In this document: piece by piece, positions 20,046-28,955 of the stretch | Numbering within the stretch: the first letter of the stretch is position 1 | How the letters are laid out: the number at the start of each line of letters is the position of its first letter | Source of the DNA: Campylobacter rectus | Lineage (GTDB): Bacteria > Campylobacterota > Campylobacteria > Campylobacterales > Campylobacteraceae | NCBI RefSeq assembly: GCF_004803795.1 | Contig: NZ_CP012543.1 | Location: 2,418,001-2,482,000 of the forward strand | DNA: 64,000 bases | Direction of reading: 5' to 3' | The notes under the pieces: model-generated | Told to the model about the DNA's origin: nothing | The model's database searches: none | What the model saw: the letters and a program-made list of their open reading frames with translations, nothing else | Made by a program: the position numbers and the translations under genes

Positions 20046-20699
20046 ATGAAGAAAATTTTGCTCGTTAGCGACGACGCCCAGATGCAAATAAACCTCAACG
20101 CCGCGCTTTACCGCTTTAACATCCGCATAGTTCGCTTTGAAAATTTAAGCGAGCTAAAAGAGGATTACTACAACGGCAACCGCTACATCTTTTACGTCAT
20201 CGACGTAAAGACGAAGGATTTGGCAAATTTCGACTCGGTCAAATTTCTGCGAGACAACGGGAGCCTAACTCCCGTTATGATCCTTGTAGACAAAGCCATC
20301 CCTGCGCTTTATAAGAAAATTTACTACGCCAAATACGACGACTTTATGGTTAAGCCGTTTTTGCCGGAGGAGTTTTTGTTTCGGGTATTTAGAAACTGCC
20401 GAATTTTGCTCGGAAGCAAATTTGAGCTAAAAAACGGCGCTATCTACGACAAAAACAGCCTCACTCTGCACATAAACGGCACGAACATAATGCTAGGCAA
20501 AAAAGAGGGATTGTTTTTAGAAATTTTGGCTAAAAACGCCCCGCACGTAGTAACGATCCAAGAGCTTGAGTGGAGTATCTATAAGGACGAAAACGTCTCG
20601 TCCGATCGCCTGCGCTCGCTCGTGCGTCAGCTACGCGCGAAACTACCCTTTGAGCTAATCAAAACCGTGCGTAGTATCGGGTATAGTTTGGAGGAGTAG
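20046..20699 (+). CDS. OmpR-family response regulator without adjacent kinase
   Basis: A 217-aa regulator, 6 bp after fccC and so likely in the same transcript. The receiver (about 1-115) has the acidic pair in VSDD, the phospho-acceptor Asp in YVIDVKT and Lys in MVKPF. The winged-helix DNA-binding domain (about 125-217) shows MLGKKEGLFLEILAKN and VSSDRLRSLVRQLRAKL, ending IKTVRSIGYSL, all typical of OmpR/PhoB. No histidine kinase lies nearby. It probably controls this electron-transfer unit or answers to a distant kinase. Confidence 0.88.
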   Translation: MKKILLVSDDAQMQINLNAALYRFNIRIVRFENLSELKEDYYNGNRYIFYVIDVKTKDLANFDSVKFLRDNGSLTPVMILVDKAIPALYKKIYYAKYDDFMVKPFLPEEFLFRVFRNCRILLGSKFELKNGAIYDKNSLTLHINGTNIMLGKKEGLFLEILAKNAPHVVTIQELEWSIYKDENVSSDRLRSLVRQLRAKLPFELIKTVRSIGYSLEE

Positions 20700-21461
20700 C
20701 TACAGCTTAGGCAGGATCACCTCTTTTTGCGCGAGCCTCTCAAAGGTGCAGACGTCGCCGTAAATTTTAGCCAGCAGTTCGTCGTTTAAAACCTGCGCGA
20801 CGCTGCCTTTTGAGACGATCCGTCCGTCGCGAAATACTATCACTTCGTCGCAAAACCAAAGGATGTGGTTTGGCTCGTGCGTGCAGATGACGATCGTCTT
20901 GCCGCCCACAGCGATCTTTTTTAAAATTTTCCAAAGCGTGATTTGGTTTTTAAAATCAAGCGCGGACGTGGGCTCGTCAAGCAGTATGAGCGGCGTATCC
21001 TGCGCAAGCGCCCTAGCGATAAAAACTAGCTGCCGCTGCCCGCCGCTAAGCTCGTTCATCTTTTTATCGGCTAGATGCGAGATACCTATAAACTCCATCG
21101 CCTCGCTCACCGCCCTTTTATCGTCTTTGCTAAAGCCAAACAGGCTCTTTACGTGCGTGGAGCGCCCCATTAGGACGATGTCTCGCACGAAAAACGGAAA
21201 ATGCAACTCGGTATGCTGCGCGACGTAGGCGATGTTTTTAGCCATCCACGCAGGGCTTTTGTGCTTCGTATTTTGCGAATCAACGTAAATTTCGCCGCCT
21301 TTGATACTTAGAAATTTCATACAGCAGTTAAAAAACGTACTCTTGCCGCTGCCGTTAGTGCCTAAAAGACCGCATATGCTGCCTCTTTTGATCTCGATAC
21401 TCACGTCTTCGAGGCCAAATCCGCCGTAGCTAAAGGATAAATTTTTCGTTTGCAGTATCAT
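20700..21461 (-). CDS. ABC importer ATPase (FecE/BtuD type)
   Basis: A 253-aa ATPase. The chosen start is ATG at 21461 (MILQTKNLSFSYGGFG), which overlaps the permease stop as ATGA and fits the family N-terminus. It has Walker A GTNGSGKST, signature LSGGQRQ, Walker B LILLDEPTSALD and H-loop CTHEP. It powers uptake of an iron chelate, haem, cobalamin or oxyanion complex. It is the last gene of the three-gene operon and runs convergent to the response regulator gene, the two stop codons abutting at 20699/20700. Confidence 0.92.
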   Translation of the reverse strand: MILQTKNLSFSYGGFGLEDVSIEIKRGSICGLLGTNGSGKSTFFNCCMKFLSIKGGEIYVDSQNTKHKSPAWMAKNIAYVAQHTELHFPFFVRDIVLMGRSTHVKSLFGFSKDDKRAVSEAMEFIGISHLADKKMNELSGGQRQLVFIARALAQDTPLILLDEPTSALDFKNQITLWKILKKIAVGGKTIVICTHEPNHILWFCDEVIVFRDGRIVSKGSVAQVLNDELLAKIYGDVCTFERLAQKEVILPKL

Positions 21462-22489
21462 TTTAGCAGCTCCTTTGCCTTGCTTCTTAAAAGCGCGATG
21501 AGAAAGGGCGCGCCCACCAAAGAGGTTATGATGCCCACGGGAATCTCGGCCATCGCTACCGTGCGCGCGAGCGTATCGCATACGAGCAGATACAGCGCGC
21601 CTATGAGCCCCGATAGAGGCAGCACCCATCTATTGTCGGGCCCGCTAATTAGGCGCGCGACGTGAGGCATGATGAGCCCGATCCAGGCTATGATGCCCAC
21701 GTTTGCCACGCACACGGCGGTCATCAATGTAGCGATCGTTATAAATATAAGCTTGTATTTTTCGGGATTTATGCCGAGGCTTCTTGCCTGATCGTCGCCT
21801 AGGCTTAGTAAATTTAACTTCCACGCAAGCGTGCAAAGCGCCAAAAAGCAAACTCCCGTGACCGAGGCGATCTCGCCTAGGCTTTGCCATTTGGAATAGT
21901 ACAGCCCGCCCATCATCCAAAATGTGATCTCTCTGAGCTGCGCGTCCTCGCTGACGTATTTTACGATCGATACGCACGCCGAAAATATCGAGCTTACGAT
22001 GACGCCCGACAGGATAAGCCCCACTACGGGCACTATACCGCCGTTTTTTGCGAGCGTGTAGGATAAAAACACAGCAAAAAACGAAAAAGCAAACGCGCTT
22101 AAAGCGATATTAAAAAATATGCCCGAAAACAGTATCGCCAAAGCCGCACCCAGGGCTGCTCCGGAGCTCGCTCCCAGTATAAATGGCTCAACAAGCGGGT
22201 TTTTAAAGCAGGCCTGATATATCGCGCCCGCGTTTGAAAGCGCGAAACCCACTATCACGGCGGTTAAAATTCTAGGCATTCTGATTTCAAAGATGACGGT
22301 TTGATCCATCTTAGAGATGCCTGCGGCGGGGATGTCAAAAATTTTCAAATTTAAAACGTCTAAAATTTTAGCGATAGAAATTTTATAATCCCCGAGCATG
22401 AGCGCCGCGATCATACAGAGCAAAAGCGCGCCCAAAAGAACGAATAAAAATAGTAAATTTGACTTAAAAGCGCCGGGCTTAAAAGTCAT
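21458..22489 (-). CDS. FecCD-family ABC permease
   Basis: A 343-aa inner-membrane permease with about nine to ten membrane helices. Family blocks are LRMPRILTAVIVGFALSNAG-like text (RMPRILTAVIVG), GASSGAALGAALA, LGDDQARSLGI and IGLIMPHVARL. It forms the channel for the metal complex delivered by the upstream binding protein. It overlaps the binding-protein gene by 11 bp and the ATPase gene by 4 bp, a tightly coupled operon. Confidence 0.93.
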   Translation of the reverse strand: MTFKPGAFKSNLLFLFVLLGALLLCMIAALMLGDYKISIAKILDVLNLKIFDIPAAGISKMDQTVIFEIRMPRILTAVIVGFALSNAGAIYQACFKNPLVEPFILGASSGAALGAALAILFSGIFFNIALSAFAFSFFAVFLSYTLAKNGGIVPVVGLILSGVIVSSIFSACVSIVKYVSEDAQLREITFWMMGGLYYSKWQSLGEIASVTGVCFLALCTLAWKLNLLSLGDDQARSLGINPEKYKLIFITIATLMTAVCVANVGIIAWIGLIMPHVARLISGPDNRWVLPLSGLIGALYLLVCDTLARTVAMAEIPVGIITSLVGAPFLIALLRSKAKELLK

Positions 22490-23633
22490 TCTCTACCGTC
22501 CAGTCTAAAATTTGCTCGCTTCTAAGCGCCTTTGCCTGCTCCTCGCTCACGCCGTAAACGTCTTTGTAAAAATCGATGACGAATTTATGAACCTTGATGT
22601 CCGAAAAGAGCTGCGGATAGGCCGCTTTTGCGATTATGAGGATATCTATCGGATACTCCACGCGGCGCGCGCAGTTCATCGGCGACCACGGCATGGCGTA
22701 AACGCGCTTGTTTTTGATTGCTTTTAGCTCCTCTAGTTTTTCAAAATCTGCCGAATTTAAAAGCTCGCTTGCGGGATGGTAGCCGTTTGAGGTCGGTAGC
22801 ACGATGACGTCGGGATCTATCGCGTAGAGCTGCTCGGTGCCTAGGATCACGTTTGAGCCGTCGCCTCTAAATGCGTTTTTAGCGCCCGCGATATTTTCGA
22901 TGATGAAGGATTCTGGAGTATTTACGCCGTAAGCGCTCGCCACGCCGCCGTTTTTGCGGATGTTTGGATTAAGCCCCATGTAGAGCATGCTGACCTTCTC
23001 ATCGTCTTTTAAATTTGCCGTGCGCTCCTGCACGAGTTTTTGGGTTTTATCGAGGTATTCAAAGAGCTTTAGAGCCTTGTCTTTCTGCCCAAATATCTCT
23101 CCTAGCACCCGCATCTCCTCTTGCATCGTTGCGATTTCAGCGCCTCTTGGAGCGTAGATCACGGCAAGCGGGATGCCTAGAGCCTCGATAGTAGCGATAG
23201 TTTTTTCTACCGCGTCTTTATTTGAGCCGCGCAGCGTGCAGTCTCCGATACGAAGGATCACTAGCTGCGGGTTTTCGTTTGCTAAGGCTTCGAAATTTAC
23301 GACGTTTCCTTGCGGAGAATTTACGCACGGCAGATCATTTAGCCACGGATGCAGATACTTCATGACGTTCCATCCGCGAAGGGTGTAAGCTTCGCCGGCT
23401 TTGGTGGCGAAGTCGTATTTGTAGTCTCGCTTCATAGACCACGAGCCGATGAGCTTTACTTTGTCGATCACGCCAAGATGCGTCATGACGCTCTCTACAA
23501 ACCCGTCGTCGATCGTAGCGACTCTATCGAGCGGAGAGGCGATCTTGACCTCCGCGCCGCGCATATCTTTGACGCTAAACTCGCCGCCAAACGCCAAGCT
23601 AAGTGCTAGCAAAAAGCCGAGTAAAAATTTCAT
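22479..23633 (-). CDS. Periplasmic binding protein for an iron or oxyanion complex (FecB/BtuF fold)
   Basis: A 384-aa protein. The start at 23633 (MKFLLGFLLALSLAFGGEF) follows AAAGGAGCTTTT; the frame is open 13 codons more upstream. A signal peptide (about 1-18) is followed by two TroA/FecB lobes with VATIDDGFVESVMTHLG, WLNDLPCVNSPQG and VIVLPTSNGYHPASE. It is longer than most BtuF/FecB proteins. The motif AMPWSPMNCARRVEYPIDIL resembles the group that includes MolA-like proteins, so molybdate or tungstate is possible beside ferric chelates. No TonB receptor or clear Fur box is present to decide. Confidence 0.82.
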   Translation of the reverse strand: MKFLLGFLLALSLAFGGEFSVKDMRGAEVKIASPLDRVATIDDGFVESVMTHLGVIDKVKLIGSWSMKRDYKYDFATKAGEAYTLRGWNVMKYLHPWLNDLPCVNSPQGNVVNFEALANENPQLVILRIGDCTLRGSNKDAVEKTIATIEALGIPLAVIYAPRGAEIATMQEEMRVLGEIFGQKDKALKLFEYLDKTQKLVQERTANLKDDEKVSMLYMGLNPNIRKNGGVASAYGVNTPESFIIENIAGAKNAFRGDGSNVILGTEQLYAIDPDVIVLPTSNGYHPASELLNSADFEKLEELKAIKNKRVYAMPWSPMNCARRVEYPIDILIIAKAAYPQLFSDIKVHKFVIDFYKDVYGVSEEQAKALRSEQILDWTVENDF

Positions 23634-23670
23634 AAAAGCTCCTTTTTGCGAAGGTAAATTTAGCTTAGTC

Positions 23671-23676
23671 ATTATA
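23671..23676 (-). promoter_or_regulatory. -10 element of the ABC importer operon
   Basis: On the minus strand CTAGGCTATAATGACTAAG contains a perfect TATAAT 37 nt before the ATG. No convincing Fur-type 19-mer overlaps it. The remaining gap to proB (23,677-24,089) shows only a weak 63-codon minus frame that I do not accept as a gene. Confidence 0.5.
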
Positions 23677-24089
23677 GCCTAGTATGATGAAATTTAAATT
23701 AATATTACCGCCGAGTCAATAGCGTAAGAAAACCTAGCAAATTTATATCTAAATTTCAGCATCAAAAGCGCCTGCGCACTTAAAATTTTAAAATAAATTT
23801 CGTCGCCCGGTAGCTGCACTCTTTTTTGCGCTCGCATATCTAGGGCTCAAGCACCTTTTTATCGCGCTCATTATTTGTGCCCGAGCGATACGCCCCTGCA
23901 AAATCTCGAAAAATTCCGTAAATCCAAAATGTCCGAAAAGCGCGCTTATTAAAGCCTGATTGTCGCATCCAAACGCCATTAATACGGCGACTCAAAAACC
24001 CGAGCCGCCGCGCCGCCGCTTGTCTTAAAGTATAAAAATTTAAAATAAGCCGTTTTGGGTATAATTTTCAAAAATTTCGGAGCGATAAA

Positions 24090-25217
24090 ATGGACAGAAA
24101 AGAGCTTCTGGGCGGCGTAAAACGCATAGTCGTAAAAATCGGCACCTCGACGCTAGCAAACGCGGACGGCTCGCTAAACGAGGATAAAATCAAGCAAATC
24201 GTGGCAAATTTAAGCGAGCTAAACGAAAACGCCGAAGTGGTCTTCGTAACCTCGGGCGCCGTGGGTGCGGGCATGGGACAGATGAAGCTCACGCACAAGC
24301 CAAAATCCATCGTCGAAAAGCAAGCTCTGGCGGCTATCGGGCAGGTTTCGCTCATCCATCTTTATCAAATTTTATTTTGGGCGCACGGCAAAACGATCGC
24401 GCAGCTACTGCTAACCAAAGACGACTTTAGCGACCGCCGCCGCTACCTAAATATGCGCAGCGTCCTACGCTCCCTACTCGCTAAAAAAATCATACCCGTC
24501 ATCAACGAAAACGACCCCGTCGTGGGCGAGGGAATAAGGGGCGTAAAAGTCGGCGACAACGACACGCTAAGCGCGCTCGTAGCGGGACTAATCGAGGCTG
24601 ATTTGCTCGTGATTTTGACCGATATCGACGGACTATACGATAAAAATCCAAGCATTTTTGCCGACGCTAAATTTATAAATTTGGTCGAAAATTTAGATGA
24701 TAGCATCAGGGCGGCTGCGGGCGCGGAGGGCAGTAAACTAGGCACCGGCGGCATGCGCACCAAAATAACCGCGGCCGAAATGGCGACCAAAAACGGCACG
24801 CACCTCATCATCGCAAACGGCGCGGATCCGCGAAATATCGTGCGAGCAGCACACGGCTGCGAGGTCGGGACGCTCTTTTTGGCGGGCAAAAATAGGATAA
24901 ATTCGCGTAAATACTGGCTCGCCTACTCCGCCGAACACAAAGGCTCGGTCGCTATCGACGCGGGAGCGGCAAAGGCGCTAAAAGATGGCAAAAGCCTGCT
25001 AGCAGTCGGCATTGCCGAGGTGACGGGCGAGTTTGAGCGCGGCGAAACGCTCGCCATCAAAGACGCAGGCGGCCGAGCGCTGGCTCGCGGCATCACGAAC
25101 TACTCCTCGGCCGAGCTAGCCCTCATAAAAGGGCGCAAGAGCGAGGAGATCGAGGCGGTTCTTGGCTACAAATACGAGAACGAGGCGCTGCATATCGACA
25201 ACATCGCGCTGATTTAG
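24090..25217 (+). CDS. proB: Glutamate 5-kinase
   Basis: A 375-aa enzyme for the first step of proline synthesis: glutamate plus ATP to gamma-glutamyl phosphate. The amino-acid kinase domain (about 1-265) shows VVKIGTSTLAN, FVTSGAVGAGMGQM, INENDPVV, GDNDTLSALVAGLIEADLL and GTGGMRTKITAAEMAT. A C-terminal PUA domain (about 280-365) includes GSVAIDAGAAKALKDGKSLL. The product is consumed by ProA, encoded 1.3 kb downstream, and proC lies 4.4 kb on, so all three proline genes are in reach but not in one tight operon. Confidence 0.96.
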   Translation: MDRKELLGGVKRIVVKIGTSTLANADGSLNEDKIKQIVANLSELNENAEVVFVTSGAVGAGMGQMKLTHKPKSIVEKQALAAIGQVSLIHLYQILFWAHGKTIAQLLLTKDDFSDRRRYLNMRSVLRSLLAKKIIPVINENDPVVGEGIRGVKVGDNDTLSALVAGLIEADLLVILTDIDGLYDKNPSIFADAKFINLVENLDDSIRAAAGAEGSKLGTGGMRTKITAAEMATKNGTHLIIANGADPRNIVRAAHGCEVGTLFLAGKNRINSRKYWLAYSAEHKGSVAIDAGAAKALKDGKSLLAVGIAEVTGEFERGETLAIKDAGGRALARGITNYSSAELALIKGRKSEEIEAVLGYKYENEALHIDNIALI

Positions 25218-25349
25218 GTTAAATTTGACGGTTTGCCTGCGGCTAAATTTGATCAAATTTGACTACCTGAACTAGCCGCGCGGTCGCCGTTAAATTTGAC
25301 GGTTGATTTTTGAGCGCGCTTTAAAATACGAATAAATTTAAGGAAAACA

Positions 25350-25984
25350 ATGAACGAAAAAGAAGCGGTGAAAGCGAAATTCGGGCATGACTCTGCGGCG
25401 CGTAAAAGCTTGTTTGAGAGAGCGATTTTGGCAGGCTGGGCGCCGTTTTCGCTCGGGGTCTTATTTTTTGCCGCGCTTGGGATCTGGGCGTTAAATTTGA
25501 GCCCGGACGAGATTTTGGAGCTTAAATTTTGGCTGCCTTTTATCTGCGGCGTGCGGGTTTTTGCACCGTTTTTGGACGACTTCGCAAACAACGGCGCAAG
25601 CTTAAACGTGCTTGCTTTTTACGCCTGCGCCGCGCCGCTTTGGGTCTGTTTTTCGCCGCCATCTTTTGTCTAAACTACGGCCGTGCGGACGTTGGAGGGG
25701 TAAATTTGATCGTCGTGACCGCGAAATTCGTCGTGCTAGGCGGATTTTGCTTTCTCGCGCTTAGCGGGCTGCTCTTTGCGCCCGAGGGGATGGGCGGCAG
25801 ATGGGGCGTTTACGTGCGATTTGACAACTACTCCCTCGCAAACGACAGCGCGCTTTATAACCTAGCCGCCGGGCTGGGTATCGGCTTTGTATTTGCGAGC
25901 TTTGCGCACGTAGCGTGCGATTTGATTTATAAATTTAAGGGAAAACGGATGAAAAAGCTTAGCTTTCGGCCAATTTTACGATAA
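25350..25984 (+). pseudogene. Membrane protein gene with a frameshift, family unknown
   Basis: Two overlapping frames give parts of one hydrophobic protein. The first (25350-25673) begins MNEKEAVKAKFGHDSAARKS with two membrane segments and ends abruptly in WVCFSPPSFV. The second frame takes over near 25630 with LGLFFAAIFCLNYG, then two to three further membrane segments and a basic tail ending SFRPILR at 25984. A one-base change around 25630-25640 would join them into about 210 residues with four or five helices. I do not recognise the family. Confidence 0.6.
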
Positions 25985-26490
25985 AACTCGCAAAACGAGG
26001 AAAAGCGGTGCAAATTGACCAAAAAATAATCTTTTGGCGTTTTTGCGGCCCGTAAAAAGCGCAAAAACAAATGGGCGACTCTCGAGCTCTCGGACGAATT
26101 AGACGCCGCATTTACGGCAAAAAGCGGATGAGGCCGCATAGCTAAAGCCAAACCGAGCCGCTTGATAATAAAATTTAGACGAGATTTACGAATCAAGCTT
26201 GGTTTTAAGCGTATAAAAAATCGGGGATCGCAAACGAGATAAAGTATAAATTTCGATACACCGAGCTTGGAAAAATATAAGCGAGCAACGATCCTGGCGA
26301 TCCACAAAGATGTCCGAGCATCGCACCAAGCGCCAACCGCAGGTTTGGTTTCACGCCCGCTGGCCTGCTAGAGCGCGGCATAGTCGCCATACAAGACTAT
26401 GCGCGGGATGAGAATGAGGTTTTAAAAGTTAGCCGGCGATTTTTGAGCGAACCGCTCGAAATCGGCCGAGTTTATAAATAGGAGACAAAT
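25985..26490 (+). other. 506-bp gap with a short decayed reading frame
   Basis: From 26273 to 26481 a frame without start codon encodes about 69 residues, including RRFGFTPAGLLERGIVAIQD and VSRRFLSEPLEIGRVYK, ending TAG ten bases before proA. This looks like the tail of a lost gene; I cannot name it. Nothing else is seen. Confidence 0.35.
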
Positions 26491-27738
26491 ATGAGCGAAA
26501 TTTTAGAAATTTGCAAAGAGGCAAAGGCCGCTTGCAACGAGCTTTTGAGACTTGACGGCAAGGCTAAATTTGAGATATTAAGCGCCGTAGCGAACGAGTT
26601 ACTCGCGCAAAAAGACGCGATAAAAGCGGCAAACAAAAAAGACCTTGCAAACGGCGAGAAATCGGGCTTGAGCTCGGCACTGCTAGATCGCCTAAGGCTA
26701 ACGGACGCTCGCATCGAAGCTATGGCACAGGGCGTGCGCGAGGTGGCCGGCTTTGCCGAGGTCGTAGGCGAAAATCTAGGCGGCTGGACCCACCCAAACG
26801 GTATGCAAATCAGCCGAATTCGCGTGCCTCTGGGCGTGCTTGGCATCATCTACGAGAGTCGCCCAAACGTCAGCATCGACGCGGCGGCTCTGTCGCTAAA
26901 AAGCGGTAACGCGGTAATCTTGCGCGGTAGCTCCAGCGCGCTAAATTCGAACACTTTTTTAGTAAATTTATTTAACGAAGCGGGGGCGAAAAAGGGCCTT
27001 GCCAAAGGCACGGTGCAGCTAGTAAAAAGCCCCGAGCGCGAAGCGGTAGCCCAGATGATCAAAATGAACGAATATATCGACGTTTTGATACCGCGCGGAG
27101 GCAAAAATTTAAAGGATTTTATCGTGCAAAACGCAACTATACCGATCATAATGACGGGTGCCGGAGTGTGTCATATCTTCGTCGATGAGAGCGCAAATTT
27201 GGACGAGGCCGTAAGGATAATCAAAAATGCCAAAACTCAGCGCCCGAGCACCTGCAACGCCGTAGAATGCGTGCTCCTACACGAAAAGATCGCCGAGAAA
27301 ATATTGCCTGAGCTAATCGCCGAGCTAAGCGAGGTGCAGCTGCGATTGGAAGCGGAGCTGTATGAAAATTTCGGCGGCTTTGACAACGTGGAGCCGGCCG
27401 GCGAGGAGGACTTCGGCGCCGAGTTTTTGTCGCTCGTTTTGGCGGTCAAAAGCGTGCGGGATACGGACGAGGCGATAAGCTACATAAATGCGCATTCCAG
27501 CGGACACTCGGATGCGATTTTAAGCGCAGACTACGGCAACGTCGAGAGATTTTTAAACGAAATCGGCAGCGCCGTCATTTACGCTAACGCTTCGACGCGT
27601 TTTAGCGACGGCGGGGAGTTCGGCTTTGGCGGCGAGATCGGCATCAGCACGCAAAAGCTGCATGCCAGAGGGCCGATGGGGGTGAGGGAGCTTACGACCT
27701 ATAAATACGTCGTCCGCGGCAACGGTCAAATTCGTTAG
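26491..27738 (+). CDS. proA: Gamma-glutamyl phosphate reductase
   Basis: A 415-aa aldehyde-dehydrogenase-fold enzyme that reduces gamma-glutamyl phosphate to glutamate-5-semialdehyde with NADPH. Visible blocks are RVPLGVLGIIYESRPNVS, KSGNAVILRGSS, IPRGGKNL, the catalytic cysteine in KTQRPSTCNAVECVL, and the C-terminal FGFGGEIGISTQKLHARGP. The start follows AGGAGACAAAT. The stop codon TAG is the first triplet of dispersed repeat R2, the same arrangement as at the desulfurase gene. Confidence 0.97.
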   Translation: MSEILEICKEAKAACNELLRLDGKAKFEILSAVANELLAQKDAIKAANKKDLANGEKSGLSSALLDRLRLTDARIEAMAQGVREVAGFAEVVGENLGGWTHPNGMQISRIRVPLGVLGIIYESRPNVSIDAAALSLKSGNAVILRGSSSALNSNTFLVNLFNEAGAKKGLAKGTVQLVKSPEREAVAQMIKMNEYIDVLIPRGGKNLKDFIVQNATIPIIMTGAGVCHIFVDESANLDEAVRIIKNAKTQRPSTCNAVECVLLHEKIAEKILPELIAELSEVQLRLEAELYENFGGFDNVEPAGEEDFGAEFLSLVLAVKSVRDTDEAISYINAHSSGHSDAILSADYGNVERFLNEIGSAVIYANASTRFSDGGEFGFGGEIGISTQKLHARGPMGVRELTTYKYVVRGNGQIR

Positions 27739-27880
27739 CGGCTTGTCTTTTTGTCATATGCTTCGTTGCTTTTAAATTTGGCTCGGTCATTACCAACACG
27801 GTAACTCCCGTCACCAAATTTAAAAGCGCCTCGTCTATGACAAAAATACTTCGCCTTATCGTTTTACGTTCAAATTTGGA
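27736..27880 (+). repeat. Dispersed repeat copy R2 (different core hairpin)
   Basis: It starts TAGCGGCTTGTC and ends TACTTCGCCTTATCG. The outer stem is TTTTTGTCATA (27748-27758) against TATGACAAAAA (27836-27846). The core is replaced by a perfect 14-bp stem GCTTTTAAATTTGG (27768-27781) with its complement at 27814-27827. Both differ in sequence from copies R3 and R4 yet still pair. It lies directly upstream of the mrr remnant. Confidence 0.8.
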
Positions 27881-27916
27881 GTCAAATTTATAAAATTTAA
27901 TAGATAAAGGAAAACA

Positions 27917-28740
27917 ATGATACCGAGCCACAAAGAGATGATGTTTCCGATTTTAAGATTTATCGACGAGCGCGGCGGCGTGGATAGAAAAGAGGTTTGT
28001 AAATTTGTCGCGGAGTACTATAAATTTAACGACGACGAACTCTCGCAAAGGATACCCAGCGGTATGCTTTTATACGTTAACCGAGCAGGCTGGGCGTTGT
28101 CGTATTTTGCAGGAAATAAAGAAGTCATCAATTTGCCTGGCACCAAAAAGCCAGTCAAAAAACCGGCAGAGGCGTGTACGAGATAACGGATCTTGGCAAA
28201 CAAATACTAAAAAGCAAGGATGCGCAGGCTAAATTTGAAGCCTGGTATGATGAAATTTATAAAAACAAAAGCGCGCCGAGCGCTGAAATCTCGCAAACCG
28301 TGACGCAAGAAAAGACACCCATCGACGTCATCGCCGAGACGGCAGACAAGCTCGCACAAAATCTAAAATCTCAAATTTTAGACGAAATTTCGCAAAAAAG
28401 CCGAGCTTTTTTGAGTATTTGGCGGCGCGCTTGCTCGAAAAAACGAGCTATGAAGCGGGCGAACCAGCCAAAAGCGGCGCGGATGGCGGTATGGGCTACG
28501 GAGTAGGCAGACTAACCAAAAGCGGCGCGGACGGCGGTATAGACGGTATTATAGACGAGGATGAGCTTGGATTATCGCAAATTTACGTCCAGGCTAAAAG
28601 CTGGCAAGGCGCGGTTTCGCGTCCTGAAATTCAAAAATTCGTCGGCGCGATCCCCGCAAGCAGACCAAAAGGGCGTATTTATCACGACGTCCAAATTTAG
28701 CAAAGAAGCCCAAAAATACGCCGCAAACGCGTTAGCGGCT
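27917..28740 (+). pseudogene. mrr: Mrr-type restriction endonuclease, broken by three frameshifts
   Basis: Fragments in successive frames make one Mrr protein. The N-terminal winged helix is IPSHKEMMFPILRFIDERGG (27917-28150), then GRGVYEITDLGKQILK, then FFEYLAARLLEKTSYEAG. The catalytic core is DGGIDGIIDEDELGL with YVQAKSW (D...QxK) and PEIQKFVGA, then ADQKGVFITTSKFSKEAQKYA. Frame changes fall near 28140, 28408 (a T-run) and 28645. A 45-bp internal duplication repeats KSGADGG. The end is cut off by repeat R5. Intact Mrr cleaves methylated DNA; this copy cannot be functional. Repeats R2 and R5 flank it in direct orientation. Confidence 0.85.
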
Positions 28741-28790
28741 TGTCTTTTTGTCATATACTTCGCCTTATCGTTTTACGTTTAAATTTGGGG
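28733..28790 (+). repeat. Dispersed repeat copy R5 (short, core deleted)
   Basis: TAGCGGCTTGTC and TTTTTGTCATA are followed directly by TACTTCGCCTTATCGTTTTA. It equals R2 with everything between its two near-identical ATRCTTCG words removed, as expected from recombination between them. It replaces the last codons of mrr. Confidence 0.75.
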
Positions 28791-28955
28791 TCAAATTTAA
28801 AGCTGAATTAGTATTTTTTCGGTGCGGCAAGATACCTAGATTTGCGACGTGGGCGGCGATTTTTTCGGCGATGAAATTTGACCCGTTGCGAGTCGCCGCT
28901 CTGGCGTAGAAAGGCGAAATTTATGCTAAAATCGGCGCAACTTTAAAGGAAACCA

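Noticed and set aside
23640-23760. Fur box upstream of the ABC importer
   Set aside because: Only scattered TAAT and ATTA words, with no 19-bp palindrome close to consensus.
23788-23979. 63-codon minus frame between the ABC operon and proB
   Set aside because: No ribosome site, no recognisable domain; at most a gene scrap.
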